Made by a program: the position numbers and the translations under genes. The notes under the pieces were generated by a model, which saw only the letters and a program-made list of their open reading frames with translations, made no database searches and was not told the origin of the DNA. Shown here one piece after another: positions 33,546 through 43,280 of a stretch of 64,000 nt of DNA (position 1 is the first letter of the stretch; every line of letters starts with the position of its first letter). The DNA is taken from contig NZ_CP042652.1 in assembly GCF_013177675.1 (NCBI RefSeq), positions 1,798,001-1,862,000 of the forward strand, given 5' to 3'. This DNA is from Arcobacter acticola. GTDB taxonomy: Bacteria; Campylobacterota; Campylobacteria; Campylobacterales; Arcobacteraceae.

Positions 33546-35362
33546 TGCTATTTAATATAAAAACATTAATTCTTCTAATATTCGTAAGTGGTATTTTACA
33601 AATGGATATATTAAATATTTCATGGGAAAACTTAAAAATAATCTCTGTTATACATGTTTTTGCTTCTATATTCTTATGTATATTTTATATTATCCCTTTT
33701 GTAAATAAACACGCTTATAAATATATTGTTATAAAAAGAGTAAATAGTATTATTGGATGGGTTTTAGGTTTTATTCTTTTACTTATAGTATTAAGTGGAT
33801 TTTATCTATTTTTTATTGGAAACACAGGAGGAAATATGATTGGAATTTATAGTTTTAATATCCATTTATATGGCTCTTTTGTATTACTATTTTTTCTTTT
33901 TTATCATACAAAAAATCCTAAGAAAAAAGTATCATCTATTGCTTTATTTTTAGCATTTTCATTTACAGGTATGATACCTGCATATAGTTTTGATACAAAA
34001 TCAGAAAACAACTTACTAAATCTAAAAACACAAAAAGATGTAATTTATCATAATCAAGATTGGACAAACTCAACAAAATGTAAATCATGCCATAATGAAA
34101 TATTTAATCAATGGGCAAATTCAAATCATAAAAATCTAGTAGAATCAAATCCTTATTATATGGTTATGGAATCAATTGCAGGTGAGGTTGAAGGAAATGA
34201 TTTTAAAAAATGGTGTATGGGATGCCACAATCCAAGTGCACTAACAACTGGACTTACTAGAACAAGTCACGCTATGGATGATAACTTTTTAGCAAATACA
34301 CTATTTGAACAAAATGCAAAAACTTTAGTTAAGACCTATGAAAAACATGGAAATACAAGACTTGAAGAGGGAGTTTCATGTTTAACTTGTCACAGAATCA
34401 CAGATGCTAGTTCTGAGGGAAATGCATCATATACACTAAATATTACCGATAGAAAGAAATATCCTTTTGAAGATGATGAATCAACTTTAGGGGAATTTTT
34501 AGGGCATAAATTTATAAATGCAAAACCAAATGTTCATAAAGAGAGTTATATGAAACCTCTTTATAAAGAATCTAAATATTGTGCTTCTTGTCATGATGAA
34601 ACATCCCCTACAACAAATAAACAAATAGTATCAACTTTTAAAGAGTGGGAAGCCTCACCATATAATAATAAAGAAGATAAAACAAAAAACAAATCTTGCA
34701 TAGATTGTCATATGACTTATTTAAAAGATGATAAGTTTGATCCATTAAATGGAGTCTCTACAGATGGCGGAGTAGTAAAAAAAGATGTAAAAGTTCACTA
34801 TTTTGCAGGTTCGAATCATTTTCTAGCTGGATTAAAAGACAAGGAAAATGAAGATCAAATACTTCAACTATTAAGAACTTCTGCAAAACTTGATGTAGAT
34901 ATAAAAAACAATCAAATACATGTGGGTGTAGAAAATGTAGGAGCGGGGCACCACTTGCCAACAGGAGTTGCAGATTTTAGAGAATTATGGCTTGATATTA
35001 CAATATATGATGCAAATAAAAAAATAGTATTTTCAAGTGGGAAGCTTGATAGTAACGGTGATTTACAAGCTGATGCAAGACCTTTTATGAAAGTTTTTGG
35101 GGATAAAGATGGAAATCCAGTTGGATTATTGTTTTGGAAATATGAGAAACTTTTAAGTGATACTAGAATTCCTGCAAAAACAAGAAGAGTTGAAAGCTAT
35201 GATTTAAAGGAAAATTTAACTTATCCTTTAAAAGCTATTGTGAAATTAAACTTTAGAATCTATCCTCAATGGGTAACATCAATAGTTCAAAAAGCTTTTC
35301 CAGAGCTTCCAAATCCTCCAGTTGTAGAATTAGAAAGAATTGAGCATATTTTTAAAAAATAG
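33542..35362 (+). CDS. Membrane-anchored pentahaem cytochrome c
   Basis: A 606-residue protein. Residues 1-145 contain about five hydrophobic helices with internal His residues (SVIHVFASIF, NIHLYGSFVLLFFLFYH), so they may form a quinone-facing or b-haem membrane domain. A periplasmic domain with five CxxCH motifs follows (CKSCH, CMGCH, CLTCH, CASCH, CIDCH, about residues 180-385), of the cytochrome c-554 type, and a beta-rich C-terminal domain (NNQIHVGVENVGAGHHLPTG). It probably passes electrons from the membrane to the peroxidase encoded upstream. That pairing is inferred from the operon. Confidence 0.85.
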   Translation: MMLFNIKTLILLIFVSGILQMDILNISWENLKIISVIHVFASIFLCIFYIIPFVNKHAYKYIVIKRVNSIIGWVLGFILLLIVLSGFYLFFIGNTGGNMIGIYSFNIHLYGSFVLLFFLFYHTKNPKKKVSSIALFLAFSFTGMIPAYSFDTKSENNLLNLKTQKDVIYHNQDWTNSTKCKSCHNEIFNQWANSNHKNLVESNPYYMVMESIAGEVEGNDFKKWCMGCHNPSALTTGLTRTSHAMDDNFLANTLFEQNAKTLVKTYEKHGNTRLEEGVSCLTCHRITDASSEGNASYTLNITDRKKYPFEDDESTLGEFLGHKFINAKPNVHKESYMKPLYKESKYCASCHDETSPTTNKQIVSTFKEWEASPYNNKEDKTKNKSCIDCHMTYLKDDKFDPLNGVSTDGGVVKKDVKVHYFAGSNHFLAGLKDKENEDQILQLLRTSAKLDVDIKNNQIHVGVENVGAGHHLPTGVADFRELWLDITIYDANKKIVFSSGKLDSNGDLQADARPFMKVFGDKDGNPVGLLFWKYEKLLSDTRIPAKTRRVESYDLKENLTYPLKAIVKLNFRIYPQWVTSIVQKAFPELPNPPVVELERIEHIFKK

Positions 35363-35363
35363 C

Positions 35364-36077
35364 TTATTCTTTCATCCATTTTTTTATTTCGATACTTAAG
35401 AGTTCTGGAACTTCAAGTGGAATATTATGACTTGTTCCTTCCCTTGAAATTATCTTCATATTATGTTTATTATTAAGTAATTTATCTAATGCAATTTGAT
35501 TTAAAAGCCTATCATTAACACTATAATAAAAACAAATTGGAAAATCTTGAATAATTAAATCTTCAAATAAATCTTTTCTATAAAATGTACTTGTAAGTTG
35601 TGAAATAAAAGTCTCTTTTCCTAAATCCATAAACATATCTTGAATAATTTTGATTAATTCAGAATCATTTTGATTTTGCTCTTCTACTAAAGAGACTGCT
35701 TTTTCATAAGATAGGCCTACAAATCCCTCTTTTTCTATTATTGCAAATTTCTCTTTTCTTCTTTCTATTTCAGCCTCATTTGAAGCCCCAGGAGTTGCTG
35801 CTACCATAAAAAGTCTATTTACTCTATTTGGATATGTTATTGCAAAATAAGAAGCTATATACCCTCCTAGTGAGAACCCTAAAAGATTAACTCTTTCTTC
35901 TTTGAAAAGATTAAATAAAATATCTATAATCTCATCAAAATCCTCTGTATGTGGAATTGGTACATGAACTAGTTCATACTCATTTTGTAAAAAGGGTTTA
36001 ATTCTACTCCATAATCTTTCATCAGTCATAAGTCCTGGAATTAAATATATCTTTTCTTTTGCATTCTCTTCAATCAT
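35364..36077 (-). CDS. Alpha/beta hydrolase
   Basis: A 237-residue hydrolase-fold protein. Seen: the nucleophile elbow GFSLGG near residue 91 with the catalytic Ser, an Asp/Asn region VNDRLLNQIAL, and the late His in EGTSHNIPLEVPEL. The substrate is unknown; no lid domain is evident. It overlaps the DUF3465 gene by four bases. Confidence 0.85.
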   Translation of the reverse strand: MIEENAKEKIYLIPGLMTDERLWSRIKPFLQNEYELVHVPIPHTEDFDEIIDILFNLFKEERVNLLGFSLGGYIASYFAITYPNRVNRLFMVAATPGASNEAEIERRKEKFAIIEKEGFVGLSYEKAVSLVEEQNQNDSELIKIIQDMFMDLGKETFISQLTSTFYRKDLFEDLIIQDFPICFYYSVNDRLLNQIALDKLLNNKHNMKIISREGTSHNIPLEVPELLSIEIKKWMKE

Positions 36078-36475
36078 TGATATATAACTCCATTATGTTT
36101 TAACCAACCATCTTTATGTTTTTTTCTTGGGTCATGATGTGTCCAGTGAACTACTCCACCTTTATTATTCCACTCATACTCACCATAAAACTCTATTGCA
36201 TCCCCTGCTTTTAAATCAGCCACTCTAGGGGCTAAATCAATATTATGAGCAATTAAAATAGTTAGATTTGAAGGAAGTTTTACTAAAAATCTTTGATGTT
36301 GACTTCCTTTTGTATCATCTTTTAAAACCTTGATAACTTTCCCGACACCTAAAACCTGAACATCACTTTGTTTACTATGATAAGCTTTATCTATTTGTTT
36401 ATTATTGGCATAAGCGGTATTTGAAATAAGACAAATAGTTGTTAATAGTATAAATAATAGTTTTTTCATTTTCAT
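36074..36475 (-). CDS. DUF3465 periplasmic protein
   Basis: A 133-residue exported protein with a signal peptide (LLFILLTTICLISNTAYA). The core QRFLVKLPSNLTILIAHNIDLAPRVADLKAGDAIEFYGEYEWNNKGGVVHWTHHDP is an excellent match to DUF3465, a small beta-rich family related to OB/DUF-type nucleic-acid or metal-binding folds but without a known function. It overlaps the hydrolase gene. Confidence 0.88.
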   Translation of the reverse strand: MKMKKLLFILLTTICLISNTAYANNKQIDKAYHSKQSDVQVLGVGKVIKVLKDDTKGSQHQRFLVKLPSNLTILIAHNIDLAPRVADLKAGDAIEFYGEYEWNNKGGVVHWTHHDPRKKHKDGWLKHNGVIYQ

Positions 36476-36519
36476 CCTAGATTTTATAACTTATAAAAAG
36501 TGTATTAATTGAAAATTTA

Positions 36520-36945
36520 TTAAAGGCCCTTTGCTATTAATGCACCTAAAAATGGCATTATAAACACTAATAAAAGTTGCATTCTAAATAACATAATGAT
36601 TATTTTTGGCATTTTAACTGTATCACCTAAAGATTTTTTATTTCTAAGAAAAAATCTAGTTGGATAAATAGAAAGTAAATATACTAAAACAAACATTGAT
36701 AGTTTTAAATGAAACACCCAATTTGTTGAATAAAAACTAGCATCTTTACCAACCCAAAGCCAAAGGCTTAATCCACCAATAAAAGTAAGAATAAGACTGA
36801 TTATATAAATAATATCTAAAAATGCAATTTTCTTAAACTGTTCTTTACTTACTTCTGTTGATATTATCAAATGTTGAGCAACTAATGTCGCACTTAAACT
36901 CATGATTCCAATAAAATGTAAATATCTAAAAAATACTTCTGTCAT
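36520..36945 (-). CDS. DUF2214-like membrane protein
   Basis: A protein of 141 residues with four hydrophobic helices, starting MTEVFFRYLHFIGIMSLSATLVAQHLI, and a conserved FIGGLSLWLWVGKDASFY segment; the pattern resembles DUF2214/CopD-type membrane proteins. I placed the start at ATG 36945, which has AGGAAAAATT upstream, rather than the in-frame ATG further upstream at 36978. Function unknown. Confidence 0.72.
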   Translation of the reverse strand: MTEVFFRYLHFIGIMSLSATLVAQHLIISTEVSKEQFKKIAFLDIIYIISLILTFIGGLSLWLWVGKDASFYSTNWVFHLKLSMFVLVYLLSIYPTRFFLRNKKSLGDTVKMPKIIIMLFRMQLLLVFIMPFLGALIAKGL

Positions 36946-37027
36946 AATTTTTCCTATAATTTGTTTTTTGAAGTGCAATGATATATTTAATTTACTTATT
37001 TTTTTATAATTTACTAAATATTAGTAT

Positions 37028-38860
37028 TTATAGATTATAAAATAACATCAATAACCAAGTAAGAGATGCCCACATGATTATAGTTAGTGGAATTCCAACT
37101 TTTAAGAAATCATTAAATGTATAACCACCAGCTGTCATAACAAGTAAATTTGTTTTATAAGCCATTGGTGTTGCATAACTCATGTTTGCACCAAACAATA
37201 CAGCTAATACAAAAGGCTCAGCAGGTAAATTTAACTGTTGAGCAATTCCTATTGCTATTGGAGTTCCTATTACTGCTGCTGCGTTATTTGATACTATATT
37301 TGTCATTATTGCCATTAATAACATCAAACCACTTAACATAAATATTGTACTACTTCCTTGCATTGCTGATACAAATAGATGTGCCAAATAAGATGCTGCT
37401 CCTGTTTTAAGAAGGGCTTGCCCTAAAGCTAAAGATGCAACTACAATTAAAACAACTTGAGTATTTAAAGCATTTGAAGCATCTTTCCAATTTATACAGT
37501 TTGTTAAAAACATCAAAAAAACTCCAAGTGTTGCACTAATAGCAATTGGTAGTATTCCCAAAGCAGCAACAGCAACAATTCCAAACATAATAAAAAATGC
37601 AATTGGAGCTTGTTTTGAGTGGGCTAAATCAGCGGTTGAGTCTAAAACTAGTAACTCTCTACTTTTTTTAAGTTCAGTTATATGTTCACTTTTCCCTTGA
37701 ATCAAAATAACATCACCTACTTTTAGATTTATATCACCCATATCTTTCATAATTGTTTCAGTTTTTTTACCACTTCTGTGAAGAGCAAGAGCTACCAAAT
37801 TATGTCTTTGTAAAAATCTAGTTTGAGAAAGTGTTGTATTATTTAATCTTGAACCTTGGGAAATTATAACCTCAGCTATTTGCTGTTCTTCTGCCATTAA
37901 AGGATGTTCATCGTCAACAGCTCCCAAACTCGTGTATAAAACTGCTCCTAGTACTGTCTCATAAGTTTTTAGATTCTCAGGAGTATCTTCGACTACTAGC
38001 ATATCTTCAGCTTTTATAATAGTTTTAGAATTTGGTAAAACATACATATCTGTACTATTTCTATGAATTCTTAAAACCTTCATCATTCCATCTGTTTTTG
38101 CTATTAAATCATCCAAAGGCTGATCTTGCGAAATTGAGTCTTCGGGAATCATCAGTTTCGCTGTAAATATTCTTGGACTTGTATCAGAAAATGGTGCTTT
38201 TCTTTCATTCATAAAATAAGGAACAACTAACCATAAATAAAGCATAGCAAATGCACCTGCTATTACCACAGGTAAAAAGAAATCAAACATACCAAAACTT
38301 TTTAATCCCATATCTACTGCAACTGAAACAACCAATAGATTTGTAGAAGTTCCAATTGTTGTACTCATTCCACCAATAAGTGTTGCAAAGCCCATAGGCA
38401 TTAAAACCTTTGAAGCTGATGTTTTAGTTCTTATTGAAACAGCCGTTAAAATAGGAAGTAACAATATTACAATAGGAACATTATTTACAAATGCACTTAA
38501 AGTTGCACCTACAACCAAAGTAAGTAAAAGTGATAGTTTTGGATAAGAGCCCCAAAGCTTAGATAATACCCTTCCAACAGGTTCTAAAGCCCCTGTTCGA
38601 ACTAATCCTTGCCCTGCAATCATTAATGCACAAACAGCAATTAAAGCCTCATGACCAAAACCAGAAAAGAAATCAATTGCATGAATTGTAGTATTTTCAT
38701 AGGTATATGGGAAAACTGTGAAACCCACAGTAAGTGCTACTAAGATAAAAAGACTTGAAGTTTCCAAAGGAACTTTTTCCCTTGTAAAAAGAAAAAGTGC
38801 AAAAACAGTTAAAAGCATTACAGCTAGAGAATGACTATTAATAGACGTAACAAGTTCCAT
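37028..38860 (-). CDS. SLC13/DASS-type anion permease with two RCK_C domains
   Basis: A 610-residue membrane protein. Two halves of the transporter (residues 1-220 and 400-610) surround a cytoplasmic region with two TrkA-C (RCK_C) domains (around residues 225-390: LMIPEDSISQDQPLDDLI, MYVLPNSKTIIKAEDMLVV, and AEVIISQGSRLNNTTLSQTRFLQRHNLVALALHRSG). The repeated AFVNNVPIVILLLPIL and NIVSNNAAAVIGTPIAI are the DASS hairpin motifs. Such proteins import sulfate, tungstate or dicarboxylates; the substrate is not visible. Confidence 0.9.
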   Translation of the reverse strand: MELVTSINSHSLAVMLLTVFALFLFTREKVPLETSSLFILVALTVGFTVFPYTYENTTIHAIDFFSGFGHEALIAVCALMIAGQGLVRTGALEPVGRVLSKLWGSYPKLSLLLTLVVGATLSAFVNNVPIVILLLPILTAVSIRTKTSASKVLMPMGFATLIGGMSTTIGTSTNLLVVSVAVDMGLKSFGMFDFFLPVVIAGAFAMLYLWLVVPYFMNERKAPFSDTSPRIFTAKLMIPEDSISQDQPLDDLIAKTDGMMKVLRIHRNSTDMYVLPNSKTIIKAEDMLVVEDTPENLKTYETVLGAVLYTSLGAVDDEHPLMAEEQQIAEVIISQGSRLNNTTLSQTRFLQRHNLVALALHRSGKKTETIMKDMGDINLKVGDVILIQGKSEHITELKKSRELLVLDSTADLAHSKQAPIAFFIMFGIVAVAALGILPIAISATLGVFLMFLTNCINWKDASNALNTQVVLIVVASLALGQALLKTGAASYLAHLFVSAMQGSSTIFMLSGLMLLMAIMTNIVSNNAAAVIGTPIAIGIAQQLNLPAEPFVLAVLFGANMSYATPMAYKTNLLVMTAGGYTFNDFLKVGIPLTIIMWASLTWLLMLFYNL

Positions 38861-38925
38861 AAAATACCTTTTACATAAATATATAGACTATTCTACAATG
38901 CTTAGGCAAAAATTAAACTGATTTT

Positions 38926-39549
38926 TTATTTATTAAAATGTTGATAATCTTTTATATTTTTCCAATCACCACCCCATTTCCATCCATACTTTTTAAATAT
39001 CTGCACAGCTTTACTTGATGATGTTAATACAGCTTTATTTTCAATAGAGTCATTATTTTCTACTCTTGTTAGATATTTAATAGAATCTTTGTGTGAAGTT
39101 GTACCATCTTTATAAACATAAGGGTTTTCTAAAGGATTTATGTCTATGGCTTTTCCATAGGAATGTTTTGAGTACTTATTACTTCCCTCAGCTTTTCGGC
39201 AGTTAAAAGCTGATGTATTATCATCTTCTATTGATTCAAAATCATCGCCATTGTATTTCTCTATTGGAAAGATTTTTCTTATTGGATAGTTTATAGCAAG
39301 TAACTCTTCAAATATTTGTGATACTTCAAGTGAAATATCTTTGTGAACCACTATATCTCCAAAATGTTCCTTATCATCAAATCCTAGATATTTTACATTT
39401 ACAATTCGTAAATCATCTAAAGAAACGGGACACTCTTTTTGATAAGCGATTCCTTCCATTTGTTTTGCATAGTTTTCATCTATTAATCTAATATTTGAAG
39501 CATTTAAATAACTTGTTAAAATAAATACTAAAAATAAAAGAATTTTCAT
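38926..39549 (-). CDS. M15-family D-alanyl-D-alanine peptidase-like protein
   Basis: A 207-residue exported zinc peptidase of the VanY/peptidase M15 type. A signal peptide (ILLFLVFILTSYLNA) is followed by the zinc-site segments KYSKHSYGKAIDINPLENPYV (His and Asp) and the C-terminal WKNIKDYQHFN with the third ligand His. It probably trims peptidoglycan stem peptides in the periplasm. It meets thiI at one base. Confidence 0.88.
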   Translation of the reverse strand: MKILLFLVFILTSYLNASNIRLIDENYAKQMEGIAYQKECPVSLDDLRIVNVKYLGFDDKEHFGDIVVHKDISLEVSQIFEELLAINYPIRKIFPIEKYNGDDFESIEDDNTSAFNCRKAEGSNKYSKHSYGKAIDINPLENPYVYKDGTTSHKDSIKYLTRVENNDSIENKAVLTSSSKAVQIFKKYGWKWGGDWKNIKDYQHFNK

Positions 39550-41009
39550 TATGGTCTATAAACTTTGATATTAGTATAATTTTCAGCATCTCTTAAAAAC
39601 TGTGCATGAAGTTGGCTTAGAATTCCTTTTTCACAATAAAACAGATACTCTTTATCTTGAGGAAGTTTTTTAAACTCGCTTTTTAATTTATAAAATGGGA
39701 TTTTTAAAGTTTCAACAGAAGTTTCAATACAATCATCACTTTGTCTAATATCAATAACAGTATAATCACCACTTGATAAATCACTAATTACTTCCATTTG
39801 ACCAATTTCGCTTATGTTTTGATCCATTTCATCTACATTTATAAAAGCTGAGTTTTTAACTGCTTCATCTAAAATCGTATAATCAAACCTTCTAGCTTCA
39901 CTTGCTGTTCTTTCATAGTTTCCATGAGTAACTGGGTTTTTTGAAATAACACCACAATACTCAGGCATAGATTCAGCGAATCTTGTTGTTCCAATTTTAT
40001 TTGCAATATCAATGATATCTGGTTTACTCATCATAGAAAGTGGTCTTAATACAAGTTTATTTGTAGCTTGGTCAATAAGTGCTAAGTTTCTTAATGTTTG
40101 ACTTGAAACTTGAGCTACACTTTCCCCTGTAACTAACGCATCAATACTCATAGTATCTGCTACTTTTTCAGAAGCCATTAACATAAGTCTTTTTAACATA
40201 ACACCCATATATGGTTCACTTACACTTTTAAAAATTTCTGTTACAACATCATCAAAAGGAATAGAAATAAACTGAACTCTATGAGAGCTACCAAATTTAT
40301 TCCATAAATAATAAGCCACTTGTTTTACACCAATTTCATGTGCAATTCCACCAAGATTAAAGAAAATAAAGTGAGTTTTAATTCCTCTTTTCATAGTTAA
40401 ATAAGATGCCACAGTTGAATCAAATCCACCTGACATAAGAGATAAAATACTTCCTTGTGAACCTATTGGAAATCCACCCATTCCCATATGTTTGTGAGTG
40501 ATAACATTTAATTGAGCAAATTCTAATTCTAAATTTATAGTATATTCAGCACCCTTTAAAGCAACACCTTTTGTATCATTCATAGCAAGCATATATCCAC
40601 CAACAGTTTGTTCAACTTGTGTTGATTTAAACTCTTGAGTTCCCATTCTTTTACATCTAACTACAAATGTTTTACCTTGAATTTCATGTGCCATTGTTTC
40701 GTTTACAACAACTTTAATATCATCTAATGTATTCATATTATCAAATTGTACAGCTTCAAGTATTTGTTGAATTCCAGGAGTGTCTAAAAGTCTCATTCTA
40801 ACTTCAGCAACCACTTCTATAGGACATACAACTTCTACTTTATCAAAAAATTTTCTCACTTTTATGTCTTTTGAAATCTTTGATAAAATATTTACGAGGT
40901 TATTATAAACCTGCGATATCATCTGTCTTTTTGCAGTTGTACCTTTTATCATAATCTCAGTGAAATACTTTATTATAAATTTCTGTGTTTTGATTTGCGT
41001 TTCATTCAT
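39549..41009 (-). CDS. thiI: tRNA 4-thiouridine sulfurtransferase ThiI with rhodanese domain
   Basis: ThiI makes 4-thiouridine in tRNA and supplies sulfur for thiazole synthesis. The 486 residues contain the NFLD/THUMP region, the PP-loop SGGFDSTVASYL near residue 190, the second catalytic region around EYCGVISKNPVTHG, and a C-terminal rhodanese domain in which the persulfide Cys is in LFYCEKGILSQ near 455. A long ThiI with a rhodanese domain is normal in proteobacteria. Confidence 0.95.
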   Translation of the reverse strand: MNETQIKTQKFIIKYFTEIMIKGTTAKRQMISQVYNNLVNILSKISKDIKVRKFFDKVEVVCPIEVVAEVRMRLLDTPGIQQILEAVQFDNMNTLDDIKVVVNETMAHEIQGKTFVVRCKRMGTQEFKSTQVEQTVGGYMLAMNDTKGVALKGAEYTINLELEFAQLNVITHKHMGMGGFPIGSQGSILSLMSGGFDSTVASYLTMKRGIKTHFIFFNLGGIAHEIGVKQVAYYLWNKFGSSHRVQFISIPFDDVVTEIFKSVSEPYMGVMLKRLMLMASEKVADTMSIDALVTGESVAQVSSQTLRNLALIDQATNKLVLRPLSMMSKPDIIDIANKIGTTRFAESMPEYCGVISKNPVTHGNYERTASEARRFDYTILDEAVKNSAFINVDEMDQNISEIGQMEVISDLSSGDYTVIDIRQSDDCIETSVETLKIPFYKLKSEFKKLPQDKEYLFYCEKGILSQLHAQFLRDAENYTNIKVYRP

Positions 41010-41159
41010 TCTAGGAAAACCTTGTTTATTTTATTATTCGCGATTATAACATAAGAGTGCTTTTGATACTAATTTTTATGGCATTTCTAGGCTCTTTTAT
41101 TTTTTTCACAAAAAGTTTTCTCTATAATACACCTTCAATTTTTACCAAAGGCCTAATTT

Positions 41160-41351
41160 ATGCAAGAGAACCAATACGAAAAAATAAGAGTACTATTTTT
41201 TAAACTAATAGAAGAAACAAAAGAACTATCTGATAATGAATTTGAAAATATAGTAAATCAAGTTTTCAAAGAGAACGAATCTTTTACACCTGAAATGAAA
41301 GAAAGATTGGTTATTGATATTGCAAAAATGAGAAGCAAAATTTTAAACTAA
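41160..41351 (+). CDS. Small acidic/lysine-rich protein, unknown
   Basis: A 63-residue, mainly helical protein (IRVLFFKLIEETKELSDNEFENIVNQVF and so on) with no membrane segment or cysteine. It begins at ATG 41160 and ends 14 bp before the zinc-ribbon gene on the same strand. Not recognised; conservation in related genomes would be needed to support it beyond its good codon usage and spacing. Confidence 0.65.
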   Translation: MQENQYEKIRVLFFKLIEETKELSDNEFENIVNQVFKENESFTPEMKERLVIDIAKMRSKILN

Positions 41352-41364
41352 AAGTAGAACAATC

Positions 41365-41619
41365 ATGACAAACGAAGAATTAATAGATTTAGCAAATGAA
41401 TTAAAATCTGATGAAACAACAAATCCAATAGGTGTTTTTGAAGAGTTTGCAAAAGAAAACAACATAAGCCAAGAAGAGTTAGAACAATTATTATCAAAAA
41501 AATATGACTGTTTTAAATGTGAATCATGTCATACTTTCTACTGTTATGATGAATATTCATTTTTTGATGAAAAATGTATCTACTGCTGTGATACAGATTC
41601 TGAAGAGGAAGAATATTAA
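41365..41619 (+). CDS. Small zinc-ribbon protein, unknown
   Basis: An 84-residue protein with a helical N-terminus (EELIDLANELKSDETTNPIGVFEEFAKENNISQEELEQLL) and a C-terminal zinc-binding segment in which CFKC and CESC pairs precede CIYC-C (residues 50-76). The tail is very acidic (DTDSEEEEY). It follows the small gene at 41160-41351. Role unknown. Confidence 0.72.
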   Translation: MTNEELIDLANELKSDETTNPIGVFEEFAKENNISQEELEQLLSKKYDCFKCESCHTFYCYDEYSFFDEKCIYCCDTDSEEEEY

Positions 41620-41626
41620 AATTCTT

Positions 41627-41652
41627 AGATAAGCCAAAATTTAGGCTTATCT
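41627..41652. terminator. Bidirectional terminator before the antiporter gene
   Basis: Arms AGATAAGCC and GGCTTATCT with an 8-base loop, between the convergent zinc-ribbon and CPA1 antiporter genes. Confidence 0.75.
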
Positions 41653-41658
41653 TTAAAT

Positions 41659-43122
41659 CTATTCTTTTACTATTTGAAAAATTTTTAAAACTTTTTTATA
41701 TTTATTTTCACTATTACATTGAATCAATAACATATCGTTCTCTTCTAAAAGAGTAGAACCTGTTGGTTTTATATAGTCATTATCTCTTTTTATAAGAAGA
41801 ATTAGAAAATCTGCTGGTAAGTCAAGTTCAACAATACTTAAACCTATAACTCTAGATTTTTCTTCAATATAAAACTGCTTTAATGTATGATAAAAAAGTG
41901 GTGATGCAATAACACTTTCACCTTTAAAATCTTTACTTTTTGATTCAACTTTTAGCCATTTTGCCATTAAAGGAAGTGTTGTTCCTTGAATTAAAATTGA
42001 AAATAAGACGATAAAAAACACTATATTAAAAATCAAATTTGATTTCTCAAATCCTTGTAAATATGGATATGTTGCCAAAATTATAGGAACCGCTCCCCTT
42101 AATCCAACCCAAGAAATAAATGCTTTTTCTTTAAAAGAAAAAGAGCTAAATATAGTACTAATAAAAACTCCAGCAGGTCGTGCTACAAACATTAACCAAA
42201 AAGCAATAGCTAAACCTGATAGGGCAACATCAGGAAGTTGTGATGGAAAAACCAAAAGTCCAAGGGCTAGGAAAACTGCAATTTGCATAATCCATGATAA
42301 TCCATCATGAAAACCAATTAAATTCTTTTTATGCACAAACTCTCTTGTATTTGCAACTATTCCTGCCATATAAACAGCTAAAAATCCATTTCCACCTAAT
42401 AAAGCAGCAGATGAGAATAAAAGTAAAACCCATCCTATTGTAAATACAGGATAAAGACCATAAAAAGTTAGATGTATTCTATTTAAAATTATTGGTAATA
42501 AATATCCAAATAGATACCCTAAAAGCCCACCTATCAGAAACTGTAAAAAGAATTTAAAAATCCACTCTGTGGCATTTGTACTTTCAGGCAACATTATAAT
42601 TTGTAAAATAGCAACCGTTAGGAAGATTGCCATTGGGTCATTACTACCTGATTCTAACTCCAACAAAGGTGAAAGTTTCTTTTTTAAAGAAATTCCCTTT
42701 GCTCTTAATATTGCAAAAACAGCAGCAGCATCAGTAGAAGAGATAATTGCACCCAATAACAATGACTCTAAAAAAGTAAAATCAAGTAGATAATAAACAC
42801 ATAAGGCTACAAAAAATGCAGTTAATAGTACTCCAACCGTTGCTAGGATTAAACCATTTTTTAAAATAGGTTTAATAGATTTCCAAACCGTATCTAATCC
42901 TCCTGCAAAAAGGATAAAAATAAGTGCTAATGTTCCAATATTTTGAGCTAACTCCACATTATCAAACTCTATACCTAAAATACCATCAGAACCAGCAAGC
43001 ATTCCTAGTCCTAAAAATATAAATAAAGATGGTATTCCAAATTTGTTAGATAACTTACTTGCTACTACACTTAGAAGCATTAAAAAAGCTGTAATTAATA
43101 AATAAAATTCAATTGATGACAT
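41659..43122 (-). CDS. CPA1-type K+/H+ antiporter (NhaP2/CvrA-like)
   Basis: A 487-residue monovalent cation:proton antiporter. About twelve helices with the ion-binding segments LLLGAIISSTDAAAVFAILR and ELESGSNDPMAIFLTVAIL (Asp pair), and WVGLRGAVPIILATYP late in the chain, all typical of CPA1/NhaP2. A C-terminal TrkA_C-like domain (residues 405-487, PADFLILLIKRDNDYIKPTGSTLLEENDMLLIQC) could sense nucleotide. It probably controls cytoplasmic potassium and pH. Sodium specificity cannot be excluded. Confidence 0.9.
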   Translation of the reverse strand: MSSIEFYLLITAFLMLLSVVASKLSNKFGIPSLFIFLGLGMLAGSDGILGIEFDNVELAQNIGTLALIFILFAGGLDTVWKSIKPILKNGLILATVGVLLTAFFVALCVYYLLDFTFLESLLLGAIISSTDAAAVFAILRAKGISLKKKLSPLLELESGSNDPMAIFLTVAILQIIMLPESTNATEWIFKFFLQFLIGGLLGYLFGYLLPIILNRIHLTFYGLYPVFTIGWVLLLFSSAALLGGNGFLAVYMAGIVANTREFVHKKNLIGFHDGLSWIMQIAVFLALGLLVFPSQLPDVALSGLAIAFWLMFVARPAGVFISTIFSSFSFKEKAFISWVGLRGAVPIILATYPYLQGFEKSNLIFNIVFFIVLFSILIQGTTLPLMAKWLKVESKSKDFKGESVIASPLFYHTLKQFYIEEKSRVIGLSIVELDLPADFLILLIKRDNDYIKPTGSTLLEENDMLLIQCNSENKYKKVLKIFQIVKE

Positions 43123-43280
43123 AAGGGTCCTGATATTATTTTGTGTTCTAAAAAAATTATTATAGTTTAGAATAATTAATAAAAAGTTTTAAAATATAAA
43201 AATTCTAATTTTACAATCTAAATAATAAGAATAATTATAATATAATCCCGGAAAATTTACTTGAGAACACAGAGGATACA

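Noticed and set aside
43141-43160. TGTTCTAAAAA upstream of the antiporter gene as a third copy of the hypB/nicO element
   Set aside because: It matches at only about half of the positions, is in the opposite orientation to the antiporter gene and lacks the 13-base spacing.
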